A DNA stretch of 7,080 bases from Bacteroidales bacterium 45-6 (lineage in GTDB: Bacteria > Bacteroidota > Bacteroidia > Bacteroidales > Dysgonomonadaceae), in assembly GCA_001897035.1 (NCBI GenBank), contig MKRS01000529.1, forward strand, positions 1 to 7,080, in the 5' to 3' direction. The translations under genes were made by a program, and so were the position numbers. The notes beneath the pieces were generated by a model. It made no database searches. It was not told the DNA's origin and was given only the letters and a program-made list of their open reading frames with translations. Positions within the stretch are counted from its first letter, which is position 1. The number at the start of each line of letters is the position of its first letter. Shown one piece after another: positions 1 to 5,996 of the stretch.

Positions 1-1039
1 AAAGAGTGTGTATCACCTTCTCCATGGAGGCGTCTAAGAAGCGGGAAACGTCGTAGCTGATCTCGTAGTGCATCCCTTTCGGGAAGTTTTCTTTTTGGAG
101 GGTCGCCATCAGCTTTTTCACGTCCTTGATGACCTGGCTGGCATTTGACCCGTAGGACTGTTTCACCGAGATGGCGGCAGAAGGTTTTCCGTTGAGGGTC
201 GAATAGATGTCATAGACCATGCTGCCGAAGTCGATATCGGCCACATCCTTGAGCTTGACAAAGCCCCCGTTGTCGCTTTTCTTTAGGATCACGTCGCCGT
301 ATTCGGCTTCGGTGGTGTAGCGGCCGGGGTATTTGAGCACATATTCAAATGCTTGGGAACGCTTCCCCGATCCTTCGCCCACCCTTCCCGGTGAAGCTTC
401 GATGCTCTGGCTGCTGAGTGCGTCCATCACCTCCTGTGCCGAAATGCCATAGGCGGTGAGGCGGTCGGGCTTGAGCCAAATGCGCATGGCGTAGTCGCGC
501 GTTTCGAGGATGTCCACGAAGCCTACGCCGTCGATACGCTTGAGCTCGTCCACGATGTTGATGTCGGCGTAGTTGTAGAGGAACTTTTGGTCGGATTTCG
601 GGTTGTCGCTGTATAGGTTGATATACATCAGCATGTTGGGCTCTTCGCGCGTGATTTTCACCCCTTCGCGGATCACTTCCGGCGGAAGCTTGTTCACGGC
701 CGAGGAAATGCGGTTTTGCACGTTGATGGCCGCTACGTTGGGGTCTGTGCCGAGGTTGAATACCAACTGGATGGAAGCTTCACCGTCGTCGCCGGCACCC
801 GAAGTGATGTATTTCACGCCGGGGATTCCGTTCAGTACCCGTTCGATGGGGATGATTACAGCTTTGACAAGCAACTCGTTGTTTGCTCCGGGGAATTCGG
901 CTGTAACGTTCACCTTGGGAGGTGAAATAGCCGGAAATTGCGTCACCGGAAGATTCACCAAGGAGATGATTCCGAAAAAGACAATAACGAGCGATATGAC
1001 AATGGACAGGACAGGCCTGCGGATAAATTTCTTAAACAT
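1..1039 (-). CDS. RND-family multidrug efflux pump, inner-membrane subunit (AcrB/MexB-like), N-terminal part only
   Basis: This is the proton-driven pump subunit of a tripartite efflux system, which takes substrates from the periplasm and inner membrane and passes them to an outer-membrane channel. The window holds the first 346 codons; the gene continues past the left edge. It starts MFKKFIRRPVLSIVIS, the typical RND N-terminus leading into TM1 (about residues 9-28). Then comes the conserved LPVTQFPAISPP stretch, matching LPVAQYPTIAPP of AcrB, and EFPGAN, matching SYPGAD. Further collinear matches to the AcrB porter domain are VQNRISSAVNKLPPEV, DYAMRIWLKPDRL and a closing DASMEKVIHTL, which in AcrB lies just before TM2. 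No stop interrupts the frame. The ATG lies 25 bp after the adaptor gene, so the two are surely co-transcribed. The substrate cannot be told from this part. Family assignment is secure; the AcrB-type (HAE1) subfamily is judged from remembered motifs. Confidence 0.95.
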   Translation of the reverse strand, partial: MFKKFIRRPVLSIVISLVIVFFGIISLVNLPVTQFPAISPPKVNVTAEFPGANNELLVKAVIIPIERVLNGIPGVKYITSGAGDDGEASIQLVFNLGTDPNVAAINVQNRISSAVNKLPPEVIREGVKITREEPNMLMYINLYSDNPKSDQKFLYNYADINIVDELKRIDGVGFVDILETRDYAMRIWLKPDRLTAYGISAQEVMDALSSQSIEASPGRVGEGSGKRSQAFEYVLKYPGRYTTEAEYGDVILKKSDNGGFVKLKDVADIDFGSMVYDIYSTLNGKPSAAISVKQSYGSNASQVIKDVKKLMATLQKENFPKGMHYEISYDVSRFLDASMEKVIHTL

Positions 1040-1064
1040 GATACTTTTCTTTAGGAGAGAACAC

Positions 1065-2147
1065 TTAGTCGGCTTTTAGCTTCAAGGATTTCAGCACTTG
1101 TTCGGGCGATTCGAATCTCGTCTTCACCTTGTCGTCCTCCTTCACTTTCTGGAATCCCTCCACCAGGAACTTTTCGTTGGGCAAAAGACCCGATTCCAGG
1201 ATGTAGATGTCGGGCAGCACGTAGGCCACCTTGATCACACGGGAGGTCACCTTGCCATCTTTGCCAATTACAAAAACGTATTTCTGATCCTGTATTTCAA
1301 AAGTCGATTTCTGGGGGACAATCGTTGCACTTTTCAAGGGGATTTCCATCTGGATTTTGCCCGTTTGCCCGTTTCTGAGCAACTGGTTCGGGTTCGGGAA
1401 TTTGGCCCTGAGGGCGATGCTTCCCGTTTCGCTGTTGAACTCGCCTTCGATGTTCTGGATGACTCCCTTTTCGGAAAAGGGTTGGCCGTTTGCGAGCACA
1501 AGGCCCACTTGCTTGTTGCTCCTTTCAGCTGCCTGGGTCTGGTAGTTCAAGTACTCCGTTTCAGAGAGGTTGAAATAAGCGTAAACGCCTGTGTTATCGG
1601 AAAGAGAAGTCAGCAGGTCGCCCTCGTTGACCAAACTTCCCGTCTTGAGGGGGATTCGGTTGATGACACCCGAAAATGGGGCTTTGATGGTGGTGAACGA
1701 CAAATGCAGTTGCGCCGCCCGCAAATCGGCTTTCGCCCCGTCGAGCTTGGCTTTGGCCATCGCTTTCTCGTTTTTGGCCACGATGTCGTTTTTGGCCAGG
1801 GTGCTTGCGTTCTGGTAGTCTATTTTTGCCTGCTCCACCTCGGCGTTGGCTTTCATCACGTCAGCCTGATACACCTCCGGCATAATCCTAAAAAGCACTT
1901 GTCCGGCATGGACGGATTGACCTTCGTCCACATAGATCTTTTGAAGGAATCCCTTTTCCTGGGCGCGCACTTCGATGTTTTTGGACGATTGGATTTGGGC
2001 GACATACTCGCTTGTTACCACAGTGTCTTTCACCATAGGAGAAGTGATCCGGTAAACAACGGCTTCTTCTTTTTCCTCTTTTTGGCTGTGACAGGCCGTC
2101 AACACCAAGGAAATGCCTAAAACAAATGGAAATAAGGATCTTCTCAT
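1065..2147 (-). CDS. RND efflux periplasmic adaptor (membrane fusion protein, AcrA/MexA-like lipoprotein)
   Basis: The adaptor bridges the RND pump and the outer-membrane channel in the periplasm. The frame stays open up to an ATG at 2261, but the start chosen here is the internal ATG at 2147, giving 360 aa. From there the protein begins with a lipoprotein signal, MRRSLFPFVLGISLVLTAC, with lipobox LTAC and lipidated Cys19; the extra 38 upstream residues would bury it. The ATG at 2261 also sits inside a promoter candidate. Domains in order: first lipoyl half about residues 55-90 (IEVRAQEKGFLQKIYVDEGQ), alpha-helical hairpin about 91-150 (rich in Ala, Lys and Glu), second lipoyl half about 151-184 (TTIKAPFSGVINR, then GSLVNEGD), beta-barrel about 187-267 (LRNGQTGKIQ near its end), and a membrane-proximal domain to about 342. 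It is the first gene of the efflux operon, 25 bp ahead of the pump gene. Confidence 0.94.
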   Translation of the reverse strand: MRRSLFPFVLGISLVLTACHSQKEEKEEAVVYRITSPMVKDTVVTSEYVAQIQSSKNIEVRAQEKGFLQKIYVDEGQSVHAGQVLFRIMPEVYQADVMKANAEVEQAKIDYQNASTLAKNDIVAKNEKAMAKAKLDGAKADLRAAQLHLSFTTIKAPFSGVINRIPLKTGSLVNEGDLLTSLSDNTGVYAYFNLSETEYLNYQTQAAERSNKQVGLVLANGQPFSEKGVIQNIEGEFNSETGSIALRAKFPNPNQLLRNGQTGKIQMEIPLKSATIVPQKSTFEIQDQKYVFVIGKDGKVTSRVIKVAYVLPDIYILESGLLPNEKFLVEGFQKVKEDDKVKTRFESPEQVLKSLKLKAD

Positions 2148-2239
2148 GCGGTTGGATTTACCTGCCAGGTGGCATGGAAATAACATTGGCCCTAAGGCAA
2201 CGTTGTTTGGGTTTTTGATTGTGGACTTTCGTGATTGTA

Positions 2240-2269
2240 CAAAAATCGTGTTTCGCTTCATAAGACAAA
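2240..2269 (-). promoter_or_regulatory. Candidate promoter of the efflux operon (minus strand)
   Basis: On the minus strand, TTTG (2266-2269) is followed after 18 nt by GATTTTTG (2240-2247), which matches the Bacteroidota -7 box TANNTTTG at all but the first fixed base. The spacer is slightly shorter than the usual 19-21 nt. Transcription would begin near 2233, leaving a leader of about 85 nt before the adaptor ATG at 2147. The match is imperfect. A perfect -7 box (TACCTTTG, minus strand) at 2615-2622 is an alternative, but it has no clear -33 partner. Confidence 0.35.
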
Positions 2270-2272
2270 ATC

Positions 2273-2425
2273 TTAAATAACTGTTCGTTCGAATACCGTT
2301 TTTTTATTAATCTCAAATAAATTATCGTCGGGCGTGGGGAGCTTCCAATAGTCTAAACTATCGGATGTGGCAAATTGTTCGTATTGGATATGGATCAATT
2401 GCAGGATTTTCGGGAGCATCATCAT
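2273..2425 (-). CDS. Possible small protein of 50 aa, unrecognised
   Basis: The frame opens with three consecutive ATG codons (from 2425) and runs 50 codons to a TAA. The product has a balanced, mostly hydrophilic composition with segments such as YEQFATSDSLDYWKLP and DDNLFEINKK, which reads more like protein than most AT-rich shadow frames. An in-frame stop lies two codons upstream of the first ATG, so it is not the visible end of a longer intact gene, though it could be a remnant of one. It lies just upstream of the efflux operon on the same strand, and a minus-strand TACCTTTG box sits about 190 bp ahead of it. TetR-type regulators often precede such operons, but nothing here shows a TetR motif. 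Function unknown; it may be chance. Confidence 0.22.
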   Translation of the reverse strand: MMMLPKILQLIHIQYEQFATSDSLDYWKLPTPDDNLFEINKKTVFERTVI

Positions 2426-2690
2426 TTCTTAATAATGGCTTATTTATGAGGCTTTTTTCACACAAGATATTTTCTCAAATTATCTGGGTGCGCCTCAAAA
2501 ATCAAACTTCAACAATCTTTTGGAGCATTGCGACCCTACATCCTTTCACCATAAAGCATCTGAAACGCCTATTTCTAAATTAACTATCTATTCTTGTAAT
2601 AATTTAATTTTCGGCAAAGGTAATACCCAACTTTTTAATAAAAATGGGTTTGTTAAAAGTTTAATTTACTTTTAATTCATCTCTTATCTT

Positions 2691-2807
2691 GTGAAGGCGA
2701 TAGTGTTACACATTGCGATCCTTTGTGGAGGCTTGGTACTTGGATTTCTGATTTGTAAATGCGGAAAGTTGCATTCCCGAGAGCTTCTTGCCGCTAAGTT
2801 TAAATGA
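2691..2807 (+). CDS. Possible small membrane protein of 38 aa, unrecognised
   Basis: A GTG-initiated frame encodes 38 aa. Residues about 4-22 form one hydrophobic segment (IVLHIAILCGGLVLGFLI), preceded by Lys2 and followed by the basic stretch KCGKLHSR. That is the layout of a single-pass small membrane protein with a short cytoplasmic tail and three cysteines (positions 12, 22 and 24). A weak hairpin with a T-run follows at 2829-2865. Against it: there is no ATG start, no ribosome-binding site, no matched promoter and no recognised homologue. It lies between the two divergent operons, upstream of the pst promoter. Confidence 0.25.
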   Translation: MKAIVLHIAILCGGLVLGFLICKCGKLHSRELLAAKFK

Positions 2808-2888
2808 TATGGCAAAATTAGAAACGTCTAAGGCTTGGCTGCGAATACGCCTTAAAGGATTTTTTCAGACGCCTTTACACAGGAATAT

Positions 2889-2936
2889 ATACCGCTAATA
2901 TGGTATTGCCCGAGTTGCGGGATGGGAATACCTTTG
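2889..2936 (+). promoter_or_regulatory. pstS promoter with an ATACC-N8-GGTAT dyad over the -33 box
   Basis: A perfect Bacteroidota -7 box, TACCTTTG (2929-2936), lies 20 nt after TTG (2906-2908), the expected -33 position. Overlapping the -33 box is a dyad: ATACC (2889-2893), 8 nt, GGTAT (2902-2906). Transcription would start near 2942 and give a leader of about 90 nt before pstS. The same dyad with the same spacing occurs at the hemC-cobA promoter (6057-6104), which argues for a shared operator. No Pho-box-like TGTCA direct repeat was seen here. Confidence 0.65.
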
Positions 2937-3006
2937 TAAAAAAATTAATTCAAACTGTAGAAGGATATGAAACAGAGCGTGATTTTATCCCGATAACCGG
3001 AAAATC

Positions 3007-3027
3007 ATGCGGAGTTGCATACCGCAT
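3007..3027 (+). promoter_or_regulatory. Small hairpin in the pstS leader, next to the start codon
   Basis: ATGCGG (3007-3012) and CCGCAT (3022-3027) are perfect 6-bp inverted arms around a 9-nt loop, ending 4 nt before the ATG at 3032. In RNA this could limit initiation at 3032 and favour the second ATG at 3041, or modulate pstS translation. The arms are short, so chance is possible. Confidence 0.3.
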
Positions 3028-3031
3028 AACA

Positions 3032-3988
3032 ATGAATCGTATGAAAAAGATTATTTCAGCCATTGTGTTGGCATTATTTATTTTAGCCATTCCCTTTAAG
3101 GCCGGAGCTCAATCCGGAAAAGAGTTGGAGGGGGAAATTTCCCTGTCGGGAGCATTTGCGCTTTATCCGTTGGCGGTGAAGTGGGCGGATGAGTTCAAAA
3201 AGCTTCATCCAAAGGTGAAGATTGACATCTCGGCTGGAGGAGCCGGCAAAGGGATGACCGATGCGCTTGCCAAGGTGGTGGATTTGGGCATGTTGTCGCG
3301 CGATGTTCACGACGATGAATTCAAGAAAGGCGCTGTGGCTTTTGCCGTGGCAAAGGATGCCGTGGTGGCTACCATCAATGCCAAGAATCCGAAGCTAAAG
3401 GAGTTGCTGGCAAAAGGCTATACGCAGGAAACCGGGGGGAAGTTGTTCATCACAGGCCAGTTCACCACTTGGGGACAGGTTTTGAGTGCTAATTCGAATA
3501 TTCCGGTTCATCTCTACACGCGATCCGATGCTTGCGGTGCAGCCGAAACTTGGGCTAAATTCTTTGGCAAGAGGCAGGAAGACTTGAAAGGCATAGCGGT
3601 TTTCGGTGATCCCGGAATTGCGTCCGCCATCCAGAAAGATCCGCTTGGATTTGGGTACAACAACATTGCCTATGCTTACGATCAAAAAACCAAAAGGCCT
3701 ACTGCCGGACTTGTGGTACTCCCGATCGATGTGAACAAGAATGGAAAGGTTGATCCCGAAGAGCAATTCTACGGCACTGTCACCCAGTTTATCCGGGCGA
3801 TTGCCGCAGGCAAATATCCTTCTCCTCCTGCCCGAACACTCTATTTGGTGTCGAACGGTAAACCGAAACCCCTTGTAGCTGAGTTTCTGAAATTCATCCT
3901 CAAGGACGGACAAAAATATAGCAACCCTGCCGGATTCATCCAGCTGACCCAAGGCTCGCTGAACGCAAATTTGGCGAAACTAAAATAA
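3032..3988 (+). CDS. pstS: PstS-like periplasmic binding protein of a phosphate-type ABC importer, with an EF-hand-like loop
   Basis: This is the solute-binding protein that delivers an oxyanion, by family phosphate, to the PstCA permease. The frame is open from 2900, but the promoter -7 box lies at 2929-2936, so the start must be downstream: ATG 3032 (318 aa, used here) or ATG 3041. The N-terminus MNRMKKIISAIVLALFILAI with a KAGA/QSG cleavage site (after residue 26) is a Sec signal peptide. PstS landmarks are SGAFALYP (39-46), SAGGAGKG (67-74), VDLGMLSRD with ligand-type Asp84, RSDACGAAETW (164-174) and GFGYNNIAY (206-214). Residues 233-244, DVNKNGKVDPEE, fit the EF-hand calcium-loop pattern. 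The binding loops differ from E. coli PstS: its Ser-Gly-Thr triad is Cys-Gly-Ala here. It heads the pst operon, followed by a stem-loop and pstC. The PstS family is clear; strict phosphate specificity is not shown. Confidence 0.9.
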   Translation: MNRMKKIISAIVLALFILAIPFKAGAQSGKELEGEISLSGAFALYPLAVKWADEFKKLHPKVKIDISAGGAGKGMTDALAKVVDLGMLSRDVHDDEFKKGAVAFAVAKDAVVATINAKNPKLKELLAKGYTQETGGKLFITGQFTTWGQVLSANSNIPVHLYTRSDACGAAETWAKFFGKRQEDLKGIAVFGDPGIASAIQKDPLGFGYNNIAYAYDQKTKRPTAGLVVLPIDVNKNGKVDPEEQFYGTVTQFIRAIAAGKYPSPPARTLYLVSNGKPKPLVAEFLKFILKDGQKYSNPAGFIQLTQGSLNANLAKLK

Positions 3989-4006
3989 AGAACATACCTA
4001 AATGAA

Positions 4007-4044
4007 AGCCGGACAAACGGGTCTAATGCTTGTTCGGCTCTTTT
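4007..4044 (+). terminator. Stem-loop with T-tract between pstS and pstC (leaky terminator or mRNA stabiliser)
   Basis: AGCCGGACAA (4007-4016) pairs with TTGTTCGGCT (4030-4039) over 10 bp with one G-U pair, around a 13-nt loop, followed by C and TTTT (4041-4044). It begins 18 nt after the pstS stop and ends 22 nt before the pstC start. In many ABC-importer operons such an element keeps binding-protein mRNA more abundant than permease mRNA, and this placement fits that role. Whether it terminates or only protects the 3' end cannot be told. Confidence 0.6.
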
Positions 4045-4066
4045 CTCTCAACTAAACTAACTCTCA

Positions 4067-4963
4067 ATGCCCACCTTGTCGTATTATCGGATTCTCAAAG
4101 ACAAAGTTGCCGGAGGAATCATGCTTTTCCTGACCATCGCCTCCATCTTGCTGGTGATAGCCATGGCATTTGGCCTTTACTTCAAGTCGGCCCCGATCTT
4201 TGAGAGCAATTCTCTATGGGATTTGATTTTTTCGTCCCAGTGGAAGCCAGGCCAGGGAAAGTTTGGCTTCTTGCCATTTATTGTAGGCACGCTGTGGATC
4301 ACGATCCTGGCGGTTATTTTTGCTTTGCCCATCGCCTTGCTCACCGCCGTGTTCCTGACCGAACATTCCAAGTCGTACATCAAGAAATGGGTGTTTCCCG
4401 CATTGGACATTTTGGCGGGCCTGCCGTCGGTAGTTTATGGAGTGTGGGGCGTCTTGCTGATTGTTCCCTGGATTTCTGAAAAATTAGCACCTCATTTTGT
4501 GGAATTCTCTACGGGTTACACCACCCTTGCCGGAGGCATTGTGCTTGGCGTGATGATTTTACCCTTGCTGGTGAGCTTGTTCATCGAGATATTCTCCGTG
4601 GTGCCCAAGGAACTGCGTGACGCATCCCTTTCGTTGGGTGCCAACAAGTGGGAGACGACCAAATACATCGTCCTGCGCAAGAGTCGATCGGGCATTTTTG
4701 CGGCTATCGTTCTGGCTGTTTCCCGCGCCCTCGGCGAGACCATCGCTGTGCTGATGGTTTGCGGAAACCTGCCACAGATACCTCATTCCCTCTTCGATGC
4801 CTGTTATCCTTTGCCTGCACTCATTGCCAATAATTATGGTGAAATGCTTTCGATTCCGCTCTACGAAGCTGCTCTGATGCTTGCCGCCCTGCTCCTGTTT
4901 GTGGTGGTGCTGCTGTTCTATGCTGGATCGAGGATCGTGCTTCACCAAATAGAGCATAAGTGA
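4067..4963 (+). CDS. pstC: Phosphate-type ABC importer permease PstC
   Basis: An inner-membrane permease of 298 aa that forms the transport channel together with PstA. Six membrane segments can be seen, at about residues 15-38, 68-97, 112-135, 152-179, 208-232 and 264-292. The cytoplasmic EAA loop that contacts the ATPase is at about 181-200 (KELRDASLSLGANKWETTKY). The PstC signature SRALGETIAVLMVCGN follows at 219-234; its RALGE core holds the Arg and Glu known to be needed for phosphate transport in E. coli PstC. LPSVVYGVWG (119-128) is also typical of the family. The ATG lies 78 bp after pstS, with the stem-loop in between, and no Shine-Dalgarno sequence is evident. The stop codon TGA is built into the first copy of an 8-bp tandem repeat that runs into the following spacer. 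Confidence 0.93.
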   Translation: MPTLSYYRILKDKVAGGIMLFLTIASILLVIAMAFGLYFKSAPIFESNSLWDLIFSSQWKPGQGKFGFLPFIVGTLWITILAVIFALPIALLTAVFLTEHSKSYIKKWVFPALDILAGLPSVVYGVWGVLLIVPWISEKLAPHFVEFSTGYTTLAGGIVLGVMILPLLVSLFIEIFSVVPKELRDASLSLGANKWETTKYIVLRKSRSGIFAAIVLAVSRALGETIAVLMVCGNLPQIPHSLFDACYPLPALIANNYGEMLSIPLYEAALMLAALLLFVVVLLFYAGSRIVLHQIEHK

Positions 4964-5011
4964 CCAAGAAAACAAGTGACCATGTGACCATGTGACCAAG
5001 TGACCGAGTGA
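4960..5011. repeat. 8-bp tandem repeat (GTGACCAN) overlapping the pstC stop codon
   Basis: Units of eight bases stay in one register: GTGACCAA (4960), a degenerate GAAAACAA (4968), GTGACCAT (4976 and 4984), GTGACCAA (4992), GTGACCGA (5000), then a fading GTGA (5008). The TGA of the first unit is the pstC stop codon. The next unit series starts exactly two periods later, so the array appears to have grown from the end of the gene into the spacer. Confidence 0.85.
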
Positions 5012-5052
5012 AGGGATTGGTTACCTGATCACAATACTCTTATGCTACAATT

Positions 5053-5080
5053 GCTAACTGCTAACTGATGACTGCTAACT
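5053..5080. repeat. 7-bp tandem repeat (GCTAACT) before pstA
   Basis: Four consecutive 7-base units: GCTAACT, GCTAACT, GATGACT, GCTAACT. The array ends 10 bp before the pstA start codon. It differs in unit and length from the 8-bp array 40 bp upstream, so the 127-bp pstC-pstA gap consists largely of two unrelated micro-repeats. A role in spacing or RNA structure is possible but not shown. Confidence 0.85.
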
Positions 5081-5090
5081 GATTTACAAC

Positions 5091-5933
5091 ATGCGATTCA
5101 TAGAAGAAAAAATATTTAAAGTCCTGATGCTGCTGGCCACCTTGGTGGTGTTCGCCTTGGTTGGGAACATTATTTACACCATCGTGAGCCGTGGCCTTCC
5201 TGCCCTCAACTGGGACATGATAACCAAGCTACCCAGCGGTGGTTTTTACATCGGGGGAGAAGGCGGTGTGCTCAATGCCATCGTCGGGTCGCTCTATATT
5301 GTCGGTGCATCCACCTTGCTTGGGTTGGCGATCAGCATCCCGGTGGTATTCTACTTGAATGTATATCTCTCCAAAACATCGAAACTGGCCTACATCTCGC
5401 GGCTTTCCTTCGATATTCTCTTTGGCATTCCCTCCATCGTGTATGGCGCTTTCGCTTTTTCCATCATGATTTATTTCGGATTGCGAACTTCCTTGGGCGG
5501 AGGTGTCCTCGTGATTACTTTGCTGATAATACCTATTTTCATACGTTCCATAGACGAAGTGGCGCGCCAGTTGCCGAAAGAATTGCTGGATGCTTCTTAC
5601 TCGTTGGGCAGCACCAAGCTGGAAACGATCACCCTCGTTGTGCGCCAAATTGCGCCGGGCATTGCCACTGCCACGCTGCTTTCTGTGGGTCGCGCCATCG
5701 GCGATGCGGCCGGAGTGATGTTCACCGCCGGATTTTCCGACAGCATACCCACGTCGCTTACCCAGCCGGCCGCCACTTTGCCTCTTTCCGTATTTTTCCA
5801 ATTGAGTAGTCCTTCCGCCGATGTACAGGACAGGGCCTATGCTTCTGCTTTGCTGCTGACGATTATTGTTCTTATCCTGAGTGTATTGGGGCGGTTTTTG
5901 TCGAGCAGGTTTTCGAAAAACAGGATAAAGTAG
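5091..5933 (+). CDS. pstA: Phosphate-type ABC importer permease PstA
   Basis: The second inner-membrane permease of the importer, 280 aa. Membrane segments are at about residues 11-32, 62-92, 106-130, 135-153, 188-213 and 250-272. The EAA loop for ATPase contact is at about 161-180 (LPKELLDASYSLGSTKLETI). The region VGRAIGDAAGVMFTAG (199-214) corresponds to the PstA segment around the conserved Arg (Arg201 here); the Glu usual in RAxGE is Asp205. SGGFYIGGEGGVLNAIVGSL (49-68) and FGIPSIVYGAFAF (111-123) are further PstA features. It follows pstC after a 127-bp repeat-filled gap, larger than usual within an operon, so translational coupling is unlikely. The gene for the ATPase PstB, normally next, does not follow; the next gene is a tetrapyrrole enzyme with its own promoter. 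Confidence 0.93.
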   Translation: MRFIEEKIFKVLMLLATLVVFALVGNIIYTIVSRGLPALNWDMITKLPSGGFYIGGEGGVLNAIVGSLYIVGASTLLGLAISIPVVFYLNVYLSKTSKLAYISRLSFDILFGIPSIVYGAFAFSIMIYFGLRTSLGGGVLVITLLIIPIFIRSIDEVARQLPKELLDASYSLGSTKLETITLVVRQIAPGIATATLLSVGRAIGDAAGVMFTAGFSDSIPTSLTQPAATLPLSVFFQLSSPSADVQDRAYASALLLTIIVLILSVLGRFLSSRFSKNRIK

Positions 5934-5996
5934 AAGAGCGGAAACAGTTAGCATCAGGCAACGGAATCACTGAATTATCAATTGACTAATTCTCTC

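Larger units (their letters stand above)
2148..3031. other. Divergent AT-rich intergenic spacer between the efflux operon and the pst operon
   Basis: About 880 bp separate the two divergent operons. The part from about 2262 to 2700 is clearly AT-richer than the flanking genes. It contains promoter candidates for the efflux genes (near 2240-2269) and for pstS (2889-2936), plus a perfect minus-strand -7-like box at 2615-2622 without a good -33 box. Two short ORFs lie inside (2273-2425 minus and 2691-2807 plus). A weak hairpin, TAAGGC (2829-2834) with GCCTTA (2849-2854), is followed by a T-run at 2860-2865 and might terminate a transcript of the plus-strand small ORF. No tRNA, rRNA, insertion-sequence end or known riboswitch was recognised. 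Confidence 0.6.

Noticed and set aside
1098..2120. 340-aa plus-strand ORF opposite the adaptor gene
   Set aside because: It is an antisense shadow of a gene with clear homology and lipoprotein features; its translation shows no domain.
2148..2261. N-terminal extension of 38 residues on the efflux adaptor from ATG 2261
   Set aside because: It would place a hydrophilic stretch before a clear lipoprotein signal (lipobox LTAC), and the ATG falls within the spacer of the promoter candidate.
2365..2583. 72-aa plus-strand ORF starting MWQIVRIGYG
   Set aside because: No recognisable motif, no promoter or ribosome-binding site, AT-rich DNA, and it overlaps another short ORF on the opposite strand. 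Its composition is typical of a chance frame.
2615..2622. Perfect minus-strand TACCTTTG box
   Set aside because: No TTG or TTTG lies 19-21 nt upstream on that strand, and it would give an unusually long leader of about 460 nt to the efflux operon. It is kept only as an alternative promoter.
2900..3031. N-terminal extension of 44 residues on the pstS frame from ATG 2900
   Set aside because: The -7 promoter box (2929-2936) lies inside it, and the extension would precede and bury a good signal peptide that begins at 3032 or 3041.
4960..5080. CRISPR array
   Set aside because: The units are 7-8 bp and directly adjacent with no unique spacers between them; this is simple tandem repetition.
5229..5954. 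241-aa minus-strand ORF opposite pstA
   Set aside because: It is very rich in Arg, Gln, Gly and His with no hydrophobic core, as expected for the antisense of a membrane protein gene.
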